Shown: positions 10,874 through 20,802 of the stretch, piece after piece | Numbering within the stretch: position 1 is the stretch's first letter | How the letters are laid out: each line of letters begins with the position of its first letter | NCBI GenBank assembly: GCA_032871835.1 | Contig: CM065297.1 | Span: forward strand, 18,764,098 to 18,828,097 | Origin: Dipteronia dyeriana | Lineage: Eukaryota; Streptophyta; Magnoliopsida; Sapindales; Sapindaceae | Length of the DNA stretch: 64,000 nucleotides | Reading direction: 5' to 3' | The notes under the pieces: generated by a model | Database searches by the model: none | What the model was told of the DNA's origin: nothing | What the model saw: the letters and a program-made list of their open reading frames with translations, nothing else | Translations under genes and position numbers: made by a program

Positions 10874-12166
10874 ACCGTTTGAAAAATAAGGCTGCTGGTT
10901 AGGATCCGTTATTTAAAGTAAAAATATGAGCACTATAGTAGTTAATAGTCAAATTAAAAATCAATATTTACTAACAATAATCTTAATTTACTAACAATAA
11001 TTAATATAAATAATACGACACTTACAATTATTATTTTACTTCAAAAAAAAGTAAATAAACAAAAAAATCATAATCTACTAACAAAAAATATTAAAATCAC
11101 TACTACAAATAAAATTGATAAATTTACTAACAACACATATGAAATAAAATACTACACATAAAAATCTTAATATACTAATAAAACTTATTAAAATTAACCA
11201 CTACTCTTACATTCATAATATACTGAAAAAAATATTATAATAAAGAACTACACAAATAATTCATAATCTACTAACAAAAAATATTAAATTCACTACTACA
11301 CTTAAAATTCATAATATACTCACCAAAAATATTAAAATAAACAACTACACTAAAAATTCATAATTTATGAATAAAATAATATTAAACGTAACTACTACAC
11401 TTAACATTCATCATTTACTTATTACAAAAATTAAATTCAGTAATACAAATTAACTTTCTAAATTTACTAATAACAAATATTAAAATTACTACTAAACTTA
11501 AAAATCTTAATATACTAAACAAATAATATTAATATTAAAGCCCAAAAATTGATAAACTAACTAACTAAATAAAAATGTTTTCATTTAGTAACTAAAATCT
11601 AAACATAAATATATAAATTTACTATGAAAATATGTTTGAGCAACAGTAATAACAAAATTGTACCTTTAAAATTTGGTGTGTTGGTGGAAAATGTAGAAAA
11701 TTTTGTAGAGAGAGTAATAATGAAATTGAATGAAAAAGTTAAGTGAGTTGGAGAACATATTAGAGATTGAGATTTGAGAGAATGAGATATTAAAAGAATG
11801 ATGGAGAGAGTGATTGGAAAATGAAATGGATGGAAGTATTTATAGAAAAATTTGATTTGTGGATCAAAATGTAATTTAAAAGATTTGATGGGGGTTTTGT
11901 AATTATTTTAGGCTCCAACGGTTGGAATTCAAATTCCAACCGTTGGCAGACATCACTGATGGAAGGACCGGCCGACCGGCCCGACAGACCGGTCCAAGGG
12001 CCTGGCACGCAGGCTTTACGTGCCGTGATGGGCCAACCTGCCGGACCTCATACCAACGGACCGGCATGTGGCCTGGCTCTCTTCCTTCACGGGCCGTGCC
12101 AAGCACTGCCCGTTGGCTTCGTGGACCGACCGGACCGGCCCGGCCCGGCCCATAATTACAGCACTA

Positions 12167-12174
12167 ATCGTGAG
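12167..12174. repeat. Right target-site duplication of the hAT element
   Basis: ATCGTGAG, identical to 8402-8409. It lies 144 bp upstream of the PPR start codon. Confidence 0.92.
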
Positions 12175-12318
12175 TGCTGACCGGGTCAGCAGCCAAACAT
12201 TATTCATATTTTTATAAGGTTTATTATCTCTGCAAACTGGATGTAAGAGGCGCGTGATATAAAAGATAATCTAAAACCCATGAAGCAGTTAGTGATAACA
12301 GAGCACCAGTGATGGTTC
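12175..12318 (+). promoter_or_regulatory. Short promoter/5' leader of the PPR gene
   Basis: Only 144 bp separate the hAT target duplication from the start codon. A TATA-like ATATAAAAG lies at 12257-12265 and an imperfect palindrome GCTGACCGGGTCAGC at about 12176-12190. An upstream ATG at 12312 opens a roughly 50-codon frame overlapping the gene out of frame. Which elements act is inference. Confidence 0.35.
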
Positions 12319-15009
12319 ATGGCCACCGTTATCCACCCCCAAAACCCACTCCTTCACTTGCGCTCCTTTTCTTCTCCATCTACTTTTTTTCCCTCCAAAC
12401 CCAAAACCCATCACCTCCCCACCTCCACTGCCACTGCCACCGCCACTCAACACCTCCTCTCTCTTTCTGAACCCCAACAACGACCACCACTTGTCTCTTC
12501 TGGCCCTCTCAACTATTCCTCATCTTCACTAATTGACGTTGACGTTGACATTGACATTGACATTGACAGGTTCTTCGGTTTGCTTCGCTTGTCAGTTCGC
12601 TCCGGCGACTTGTCACTTGCCAGAGCCGTACACGCTTCAATCGTCAAACTTCAAGAAGACCGTGACACCCACCTCGGTAATCCTCTTATTTCAGCTTATA
12701 TCAAACTGGGTCATGTTTTCGGTGCTTATAAGGTCTTTACGGGACTTTCGTCCCCGAATGTTGTGTCTTTTACCGCCTTAATTTCTGGCTTTGCTAAGTC
12801 AAGTCGTCAACAGGAGGCTATTGAGCTTTTCTTTAGGATGACAAGTGAAGGTATTCAGCCTAACGAGCATAGTTTTGTTGCTATTTTGACTGCTTGTATT
12901 CGGATGTTTGAGTTAGAGTTGGGTTCACAAGTTCATGCCTTGGTAGTCAAAATGGGTTATTTGGATAGTGTTTTTGTTGCTAATGCAATTATGGGACTGT
13001 ACGGTAAATTTAATAGCTCGTTCGATTATGTCCTAAAATTGTTTGATGGAATGCCTCAGAGAGACATTACCTCATGGAATACTGTGATTTCTAGTATGGC
13101 TAAAGAGTTTAAGTACCAGAAAGCATTTGATTTGTTTCGTGACATGAAGAGAAATAATGCCTTCAGACTTGATTATTTCACTATTTCGACCCTTTTGATT
13201 GCTTGTACTGGTAGCTTTAGTTCGATGGAAGGCCGAGCACTTCATGCTCATGCTTTCAGAATTGGGTTAGAGGCTAATTTGAGTGTCAATAATGTACTCA
13301 TTGGGTTCTATACTAAATGTGGGAGTGTAAAAGATGTGGAGACTGTGTTCCAGAGGATGGCTGTGAGAGATATCATAACTTGGACAGGGATGATTGTGTC
13401 ATATATGGCATTCGGATTGGTGGGTTTGGCTGTGGAGATATTTGATAAGATGCCAGAGAAGAATTGTGTTTCTTACAGTGCTCTTTTGGCAGGGTTTTGT
13501 AAAAATGGCCAAGCCATGAAAGTGCTGGATTTGTTTGTTAAGATGGTGGAGGAGGGTTTGGTGCTAACAGATTTCACTTTGACTAGTGTCATTAATGCTT
13601 GTGGCTTACTCATGGACACAAAATTGAGTGAGCAAATTCAAGGGTTTGTTATGAAGTTTGGTTTTGGTTCAAATGCTCATATTGAAGCATCACTGCTTGA
13701 TATGTGGACAAGGTGTGGGAAAATGGTGAATGCTGAGAAAATGTTTCACCAGAGGGTGTCAGACCAGGAAAACCCCATAATTTGGACCTCAATGATATGC
13801 GGGTATGCTCGAAATGGGCAGCCAGAGGATGCAATTTATCTTTTCCAAAGTAGTCAATCAGAAGGAACAATGGTTGCAGATGAAGTTGCATTGACTTCAA
13901 TATTTGGTGTCTGTGGTACTTTAGGATTTCATGAGATGGGAAAACAAATCCACTGTCATGCTCTTAAGACCGGGTTTTCATCCGATTTGGGAGTTGGAAA
14001 TTCTTTAATCAGCATGTATTTTAAGTGCTACAACATGAGTGATGCGATTAAGGCTTTCAATGTAATGCCCTCACATGATATAGTTTCTTGGAATGGTCTA
14101 ATTGCTGGCCATCTTCTTTTCCGGCAGGGTGACGAGGCTTTGAATGTCTGGTCGAGGATGGAGAATGCAAACATAAAGCCAGATACAGTAAGTTTTGTGT
14201 TAATTATTTCAGCTTACAGAGTTACAAATTCAAATTTAGTTGATAGATGTCGTAAATTGTTCCTCTCCATAAAAACCGTTTATGGATTTGAACCCACTTC
14301 AGAGCATTATGCATCGTTTGTCAGTGTTTTGGGACATTGGGGTTTCCTTGAAGAAGCAGAGGAGGTAATCAACAACATTCCTTTTGAGCCTAAGGCTTCT
14401 GTTTGGCGAGCTTTGCTTGATTGTTGTAGAACCCATTTAAATACAAGCATTGGGAAACGTGTTTTGAAGCATATACTATCCATGGAGCCACAAGATCCCT
14501 CTACATATGTGCTTGTATCAAATTTGTATTCTGCATTAGGGAGATGGCATAACTCGGAAATGGTCAGGGAGGATATGCGACAAAGGGGATTTCGGAAACA
14601 CCCAAGTCAAAGTTGGATCATTCTTCAGAACAAGCTACATTCATTCTATGCAAGAGATAAGTCCCATCCACAAGAAAAAGACATCTACAGTGGATTAGAA
14701 ATACTGATCCTAGAATGCCAAAAAGCTGAATATGTGCCAGACACAAGCTTTGTTCTTCATGAAGTAGAGGAGCAACAGAAGAAGAATTTCCTGTTCTATC
14801 ACAGTGCAAAGCTAGCAGCAACATATGGGCTACTGACCACGCGGCATGGACAACCCATTCGGATTATGAAGAACATTGTTGTTTGCGGGGACTGCCACAC
14901 ATTCTTGAAACATGTCTCGGTTGTCACAAAAAGAGAGATTTTTCTAAGGGATGCTTCCGGATTTCATTGTTTTGTGAATGGCCAGTGTTCATGTAAAGAT
15001 TACTGGTAA
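12319..15009 (+). CDS. EMB175: DYW-class pentatricopeptide repeat protein, EMB175 (At5g03800)-like, single exon
   Basis: An 896-residue intronless frame. Residues 1-55 are Ser/Thr/Pro-rich with few acids, like an organelle transit peptide. About 80-700 hold PLS-type PPR motifs (VVSFTALISGFAKSSR, DITSWNTVISSMAKE, DIVSWNGLIAGHLL), followed by E/E+ motifs and a DYW domain ending CSCKDYW. Wording and length match my memory of Arabidopsis EMB175, an organelle PPR protein needed for embryo development. PLS-DYW proteins bind organelle RNA and usually edit C to U. Here the H-x-E motif reads H828-S829-A830, so the catalytic Glu is absent, while the zinc-binding C856-x2-C859-H860 and C890-x-C892 are kept. 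The start at 12319 has the better context (TTCATGGCC). No stops or shifts; the gene appears functional. Confidence 0.87.
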   Translation: MATVIHPQNPLLHLRSFSSPSTFFPSKPKTHHLPTSTATATATQHLLSLSEPQQRPPLVSSGPLNYSSSSLIDVDVDIDIDIDRFFGLLRLSVRSGDLSLARAVHASIVKLQEDRDTHLGNPLISAYIKLGHVFGAYKVFTGLSSPNVVSFTALISGFAKSSRQQEAIELFFRMTSEGIQPNEHSFVAILTACIRMFELELGSQVHALVVKMGYLDSVFVANAIMGLYGKFNSSFDYVLKLFDGMPQRDITSWNTVISSMAKEFKYQKAFDLFRDMKRNNAFRLDYFTISTLLIACTGSFSSMEGRALHAHAFRIGLEANLSVNNVLIGFYTKCGSVKDVETVFQRMAVRDIITWTGMIVSYMAFGLVGLAVEIFDKMPEKNCVSYSALLAGFCKNGQAMKVLDLFVKMVEEGLVLTDFTLTSVINACGLLMDTKLSEQIQGFVMKFGFGSNAHIEASLLDMWTRCGKMVNAEKMFHQRVSDQENPIIWTSMICGYARNGQPEDAIYLFQSSQSEGTMVADEVALTSIFGVCGTLGFHEMGKQIHCHALKTGFSSDLGVGNSLISMYFKCYNMSDAIKAFNVMPSHDIVSWNGLIAGHLLFRQGDEALNVWSRMENANIKPDTVSFVLIISAYRVTNSNLVDRCRKLFLSIKTVYGFEPTSEHYASFVSVLGHWGFLEEAEEVINNIPFEPKASVWRALLDCCRTHLNTSIGKRVLKHILSMEPQDPSTYVLVSNLYSALGRWHNSEMVREDMRQRGFRKHPSQSWIILQNKLHSFYARDKSHPQEKDIYSGLEILILECQKAEYVPDTSFVLHEVEEQQKKNFLFYHSAKLAATYGLLTTRHGQPIRIMKNIVVCGDCHTFLKHVSVVTKREIFLRDASGFHCFVNGQCSCKDYW
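12535..12575 (+). repeat. Hexanucleotide GACGTT/GACATT repeat in the PPR coding sequence
   Basis: About six tandem hexamers encode alternating Val-Asp and Ile-Asp (DVDVDIDIDID, about residues 73-84). Being a multiple of three, length changes here keep the frame. Confidence 0.85.
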
Positions 15010-15069
15010 TTGTTCAACTGCTATTAAACCAGAATTTATCATCATCCACATATTGGTGCACTGTTGTAA

Positions 15070-15480
15070 ATTTTTTTGTTCTTTTTTTCCATTTTTGGCA
15101 AACTGAGATTATCAAACCGTGTAGCTTGAATGTATTTCAGTAGTTATATATATAATTCTTCAGATTACAGTCAATTACAAGTATCAAAAAAACAATTTAC
15201 AATTGATTGTGATGAGCTCTTAGAACTTCGGCTAAAGTTTCCTTGAACTGGTATTGGATGGAACATTTTTGTTGTCTTCAATGGTTAATCTGCAAAATAT
15301 ATATATACATATTCTTTTTTCTATTTTTATCAAACTGAGAAGTCTCAAACTGTGTAGCTTTAATGTACTTCAGTAGTTCTATGTATAATTCTCTAGAATG
15401 TAATCCATTAGAAAGTATCTGAAAAACAATTTACAATTAATTGAGATGAGCTCTCAGAAATTTGGCTGTCAAAGGTAAAT
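15070..15480. repeat. Two-copy direct repeat of about 230 bp downstream of the PPR gene
   Basis: The segment from about 15079 (CAAACTGAGATTATC, GTGTAGCTTGAATGTA, CAATTTACAATTGATTG, GATGAGCTCTTAG) recurs from about 15310 in the same order at roughly 85-90% identity. It includes the expected 3' UTR of the PPR gene, so alternative 3' ends are possible. From 15480 to 15756 nothing is recognised except an A-run at 15665-15683, near the 3' end of the minus-strand beta-galactosidase pseudogene. Confidence 0.75.
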
Positions 15481-15756
15481 ATAATTATACAGAGTTTTCT
15501 AAGCAACTCATCGGTGCTTTGATTATTAGGAGATTATATTTAGATAAGAAATGATAAAGGAGAGAGATTAAATTGGCAGAGAATAAAGTAAAACATTTTA
15601 TTTCATTGCCAAAGAATTACAATAATAGATCCAGAATATCTGATAATCTAAAATCTAAAATACCAAAAAAAAAAAAAAAAAAACTAAGGAAAAAAAATAA
15701 ATCTTACAATGAATCATGAAATCCAATACTAACATTTCAAGAAAAAAAAAACAACC

Positions 15757-16893
15757 CTAACAAACGGCTTCAACAGCCAACCTATAATCTGAAGAATGAC
15801 ATCCTGTAGGCCCCAAATAGTATTCCGAGACAGGTATCATACAACTCTCTCTGCCAAGACAATTCTGTCCATGTAAAAAAGTAACATCAGAATAATTCAA
15901 TGAAAACATAATAAATAAATAAGTAAACCTTGAAATGCAATGTATGATTACTCACAAGTTCCTCTCTTAAATGGTCCACAAATTCCTTCAGGATCACCAA
16001 AGCTTGCAAATCTAATATCAGCAAACACCCTTCCACCTTGGCATGATTGTTGCATATTGTTGTCATCATAAGCATGTGCACACACTGTTCCAACCGTAAC
16101 AGTTTGGACAGTCACATCATCGGGAGTTCCTCCAAATTCTTCAAACAGGACCAGAACATTTATTCTCTCTATCATCCAGGAACTCCCGTGGAATATGATA
16201 GTATCTTTGAGTAGATTTTCCACAGTTAGTGACACATTTGCCACCATCATATGTTTGATTATAGTCACATTTATAAGGACATCCATCTTTAGGAGCAGTT
16301 GTGCTACGCCAATATCTTCCGATGCTTTTGCCATTCACCCAAGCTTCTCCCTTGTTGAGTTGCTGTTTTATTTCCATGGATATATCCACTCGTTCATGGA
16401 GAGATCTTTGGTAATGTTAGCAGCATAATCAATCAATTGCACTGGACCATGAATTCCAATTGGTAATCCTTAATGTCATCACTGTAATTCCAAAACATAT
16501 TCGAAGAACAAAAAAAATATATTAGTGTCATCACTGGAATACAAAAGTAAATTCTTTGGAACAGAGAATGTAGTTCAGGCTGGCTTACTTGCAATCCAAC
16601 TGTAACACTAACTAGAGAGATGTCATTGGTCCCAAAATTCAATTTGACATTTTTCTCAAAAACAAACTCATATACACCATTTACAGCAAACTGTGTTCCT
16701 GAACACAAATCAATTTCATGTACATATTAGACAAAGAAGCAAAAAAGTGAAGAAGTTGAATAGCACAAATGTACTGTAATTATTCTTACCTATGAACCTG
16801 GAATTCACAAATGCATGAAGTATATGTCCATAGGTGTGCACATGTAGAGTTACAGTCTTGTCACAAAAGAGGTCACCTGGATTAATATCCAAC
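15757..16893 (-). pseudogene. BGAL pseudogene exons 12 to end (beta-sandwich and SUEL-type lectin domain)
   Basis: Exon 12 (16893-16790) reads LDINPGDLFCDKTVTLHVHT then GHILHAFVNSRFIG. Exon 13 (16698-16589) reads VYEFVFEKNVKLNFGTNDIS then LVSVTVGLQ. Next, about 16475-16380 has [20 protein letters not shown]; then a block is deleted and the sequence joins directly to [15 protein letters not shown] frameshift near 16160 leads into [10 protein letters not shown] and the lectin-like domain with CQGGRVFADIRFASFGDPEG and GTCE. The last exon (15864-15757) reads NCLGRESC and ends LAVEAVC-stop. The lectin domain is an optional C-terminal module of plant BGALs. Confidence 0.86.
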
Positions 16894-16999
16894 CTGAAAA
16901 TATCATTTGAAATGACAAAAAAAAAAAGAATTATCTTAGTATATATGAAATTAGATATATAAGTGACAAAACCAAGGAAGAAGAAATCAAATTAAGCAC

Positions 17000-17639
17000 T
17001 GTTGTTGAGAAATAATTGCACACACACAAATCTAATCACAAACACAAATAATGAAAGCAATAAGAAGAAAGAAAACACCAAAGATTTTATATGGTTCAGC
17101 AATTTGCCTACGTCCACGGAGCGCACCGCACTCAATCCACTATATCTCAGAGTTGATTACAATCTCTCTGTCTCTCTTTCAATCTCTCTACAATTGCTCT
17201 CTCTCCAGCAATATTTTTCTCACACGCTGCACACTATTTTTATGCTTATTTTTGGAGTACAAATAATGGTAGCATTTATATGAGAGCACTAGGGTTAACC
17301 AAATCCCAATTGAAATCTATTTTATTTTATAATTACTTATCTGCACAGGATTTCCTCTACTCGAGAAAATCCGCTTGTATCGCAGTCTGGACCGCTGTGT
17401 AGGCACATGCCTGCGTCACTGTCCACAACGCATGACTTGCCTGTGAAACTCCTATCCACAGACCGCGGCATGTGCACCATGTCTGTGCCACGGTCCACTA
17501 CTCATGGCACCACTGTGAAACTTCGTGGTGTGTTCGTGGTGTGTGCTGCGGTCCGAGTTCGTGTCTCAATCACGGTTTTCGTCGCTCTACTTACTGGGAC
17601 TCGTTTTCTTGCTCGTTTCTGGCTTCACATATCCCAACA
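17000..17639 (-). repeat. 3' LTR of the copia element at 17000-23599
   Basis: Direct repeat of 22973-23599 with small indels. Its inner end abuts a polypurine tract (AAGTGGGAGAT on the minus strand). Confidence 0.88.
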
Positions 17640-17935
17640 ATCTCCCACTTGAAGACTAAAACTCAATAGACGTTCTCCATCCTTCTTTGATGACTTAGTG
17701 GATAAATAACGGTGCACCCATTCCCTACGTCTTCACTCTTGAAGACCCATTGAAGTTGCACACAACTCCAGTTTTTCAGTAGTGACTGGCTTGGTTAACA
17801 TGTCAGCCGGATTCTTAGTTCCTGCAATCTTCACTGGCTTCAACACTCATTTTTCTATTAACGATCGAATAAAGTGGTAACGCATGTCTATATTCTTGGT
17901 CCTAGAATGGAACGCCGAATTCTTGGCCAAGTGTA

Positions 17936-18986
17936 TTACACTTTGACTGTCACTTTGCACACGTTCATCACCTGATCGAATCCTAACTCGGCTAACAACC
18001 CTTGTAACCATATAAGCTCTTTGCTTGCTTCTGTCACAACCACATACTCTGCTTCAGTTATAGAGATTGTCACTATCTTCTGTAACTGGGACACCCAACT
18101 AATCGCGGTACTTGCCATCGTAAACACATATCCGATAGTACTTCTTTTATGATCCACCTCTCCGGTAAAATATGAATCCACATAACCTTCTAGCTTGATT
18201 TCATCTCTTCTGAAGGTTAGACATCTCTCCGTTGTACCCCGCAGGTATCTTAGGAGCCACTTCACGATCTCTCAGTGAGGCTTGCCCAGATTAGACATGT
18301 ATCGGCTAAAAACTCCCACTGCTTGGGAAATGTCTGGTCTTGTGCAAGTCATGGCATACATTAGACTTCCAATGGCTGAAGCGTAAGGAACTCTAACCAT
18401 GAAGTCCTTCTCCTCTTCCGTCTTTGGACTCTGATCCTTGGACAACCTGAAGTGACTAGCCAAAGGTGTTCTCACCGGTTTCACATCTCCCATGTTGAAT
18501 CTCTGTAACACCTTTCGAATGTACTCTGCTTGTGAAAGCTTCAATGTACCTTCCTGTTTGTCTCTGCTAATCCTCATTCCAAGAATTTGCTTTGCTGGAC
18601 CCAAATCCTTCATCTCGAACTTACTCAAAAGTTGTTTCTTCAAATTGTTAATCTCTTCTAAATCTGCACCAGTTACTAACATGTCATCAACATAAACTAA
18701 CGATATTATGAAACTAGACTTAACCCTTTTGAAGTAGCAGCAGTGGTCAACATTGCATCTCAAGTAGCCATTCCCTTGCATAAACCCATCAAACTTCTTG
18801 TTCCACTGTCGGGGAGCTTGTTTTAAACCATACAAGCTCTTCGTCAACTTGCATACCAATTATTCTTTGCCAACTTCTACAAACCCCTCTGGTTGCTTCA
18901 TGTATATCTCTTCCTCTAATGAAGAAGGCAGTTTTCACATATAACTGCTCTAGATATAACCCTTTTGCTGCGATAATACTCAACAC
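17936..18986 (-). pseudogene. Copia reverse transcriptase and RNase H (near-complete, broken)
   Basis: RT is best preserved at 18859-18272: KLTKSLYGLKQAPRQWNKKF, the catalytic box SLVYVDDMLVTG with both Asp residues, and SAIGSLMYAMTCTRPDISQA. The upstream fragment (18986-18789) is the thumb-proximal RT start in a shifted frame. RNase H (18265-17936) has KWLLRYLRGTT, GYVDSYFTGEVDHKRSTIGY and TEAEYVVVTEASKELIWLQG. A stop and frameshift lie between RT and RNase H, and the C-terminal RNase H is truncated. Confidence 0.82.
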
Positions 18987-19223
18987 TAACCGGATCCTAG
19001 TTAGTTTAACAACAAGAGAAAAAATTTCAGAGTAATCAATACCTTCAATTTGTTGGAAACCTTTGACTACGAGTCGTGCCTTATATCTCTTGGAACCATT
19101 ATGTTATTCTTTGATCTGAAACACCCACTTATTCTATAGGGCTTTCTTTCCTTCAGGCAACTTGGCTAACTCTCAAGTTTGGTTAGATACCAACGACTTC
19201 CTCTCATCCTTCATTGTAAGCTC

Positions 19224-20768
19224 TCACTTGCTCGCATTTTCTCCCTGACATGCCTCGTCATAGCATTCAGGTTCTCCTGCATCCTTCAATGTATTATGGA
19301 CTTGTGTCGTTGGAACATCTCTAAGTGTGATAGGTTCTTGTACCAGGGGTTGCACACCTTGTTCTTCATTATTCTGTTTAATATGTTCCATGATTCCTCT
19401 ATCTTGTACATCATCCAGTCCAAAATACTCTGGCTCTTCCGACTCAGACACCTGTGTGTTTATGTCTTTGTACATGACCCTTTCGTTGAAGACTACATCT
19501 CTACTTCTGATCATCTTACGGTTTTGATCATCCCACAACTTGTAACCAAATTGATCTTCTCCGTAGCCCGCCAAAGTACATTTCACCAACTTGGCGTCTA
19601 GCTTACTCCATGCGTGATCACCTACATGTACATAAGAAACACACCCAAACACATTAAGGTGAGAAAGTTTTACCTCTTTCACAGTCAAGATCTCTTATGG
19701 TATAGCAAGGTCCAAGGGCTTTGATGGTCCTGTATTGATCAAATACGCTGCTGTATTGTCTGCTTCTGCCCAGAACTGTTTTGGCAGTCCTGAATATAGC
19801 CTCATGCTTCTGGCTCTCTTAGTCAATGTCCTGTTCATCCATTCCGCTATGCCATTCTGCTGTGGGGTTTCAGGAATCGTTCTACTAAGCATTATTCTGC
19901 TCTGATAGCATAACTTCTTGAACTCATTGTCTTTATACTCTTCACCATTGTCTGAATGAAGCTTTTTGATCTTCAAACCTGTCTCATTTTCAACCATAGC
20001 TTTCCACTTCTTGAAAGCCTCAAATACATCAGGCTTGTATTTTAGAAAGTAAACCCATACCTTTCTGGAGTGATCGTCGATGAACGTGACGAAGTACCGT
20101 TTATCTCAGGTTGATAAGATTGAGGCTAGACCCCAAACGTCGGTGTGCATTAGTTTCAGCTTCTCCTTTGCCGGTGTTCTTCCTGTCCTCTTGAAGCTCA
20201 CTCGCTTATGTTTTCCTAGAATACAACTCTCACAGAAATCAGCCTCAACACTTTTCAAATCTGACTACTTACCTTTCGAATGCAGACACTTTAGCCCCTA
20301 AGTACTTATGTGCCCAAACCTCTGGTGCTACAAGTTCAGATCGGCTTTGCCTTCCGTCATAACGACTGAACCACAACCATCCATGGTTGTGTAAAGTGAC
20401 CCATTCTTACTTCATAGGGCGATTGTCATAGCTCATTTCGAAATCTTCCACTTATCACCTGTGAAAGTCGTCACAAAACCATCTGACGCCAATTGCCCAA
20501 TAGAGATCAAATTATTTCTTAAGTTTGATATGTGCCTCACATTGTCCAACTTCCAAACTGACCCTTGCTGTTGAATTTTCATATCTCCCTTCCCGGTAAT
20601 TTCGTATGCTTGATCGTCACAAAGATACACTTTACCCAAATTTTCAGAGAAGTAGTTTTCGAGTAATTTCCTGTGAGGTGTGGCATGGAACGACGCTTCC
20701 GAATCCAAGTCCCAAGACTCCGTCTTACTCTCCAACGAGCAGATAAGACAGTCATCTGACTCCTTCAA
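19224..20768 (-). pseudogene. Copia protease and integrase (broken)
   Basis: The protease region (20768-20433) reads SWDLDSEASFHATPH; copia elements normally have D-S-G-A/C here, so the Gly is changed to Glu. It continues with GDMKIQQQGSVWKLDNVRHI. The integrase pieces follow: a core fragment with KIKKLHSDNGEEYKDNEFKK and PQQNGIAEWMNRTL (19997-19695), then the C-terminal part KLSHLNVFGCVSYVHV (19688-19224). The zinc-binding and first-Asp region between 20430 and 20000 is only partly readable because of stops. Confidence 0.75.
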
Positions 20769-20802
20769 TACACAATTCGCATCGCTCTTACCCTTATATT
20801 TC

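Larger units (their letters stand above)
8410..12166 (-). mobile_element. Full-length hAT DNA transposon with 8-bp target-site duplication
   Basis: The ends are inverted: TAGTGCTGTAAAAATGG at 8410 and the complement TAGTGCTGTAATTATGG at 12166. The identical octamer ATCGTGAG flanks both sides (8402-8409 and 12167-12174), the diagnostic 8-bp hAT duplication. Length is 3757 bp. GC-rich subterminal zones with many GGCC/CCGG/GGCACGGCC motifs lie at both ends (8420-8615 and 11950-12155), typical of transposase-binding regions. Minus-strand transposase pieces (BED finger, RNase-H-like core, C-terminal dimerisation domain) are in the right order but interrupted by stops. The element lies between the gypsy remnant and the PPR gene promoter. 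Confidence 0.92.
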
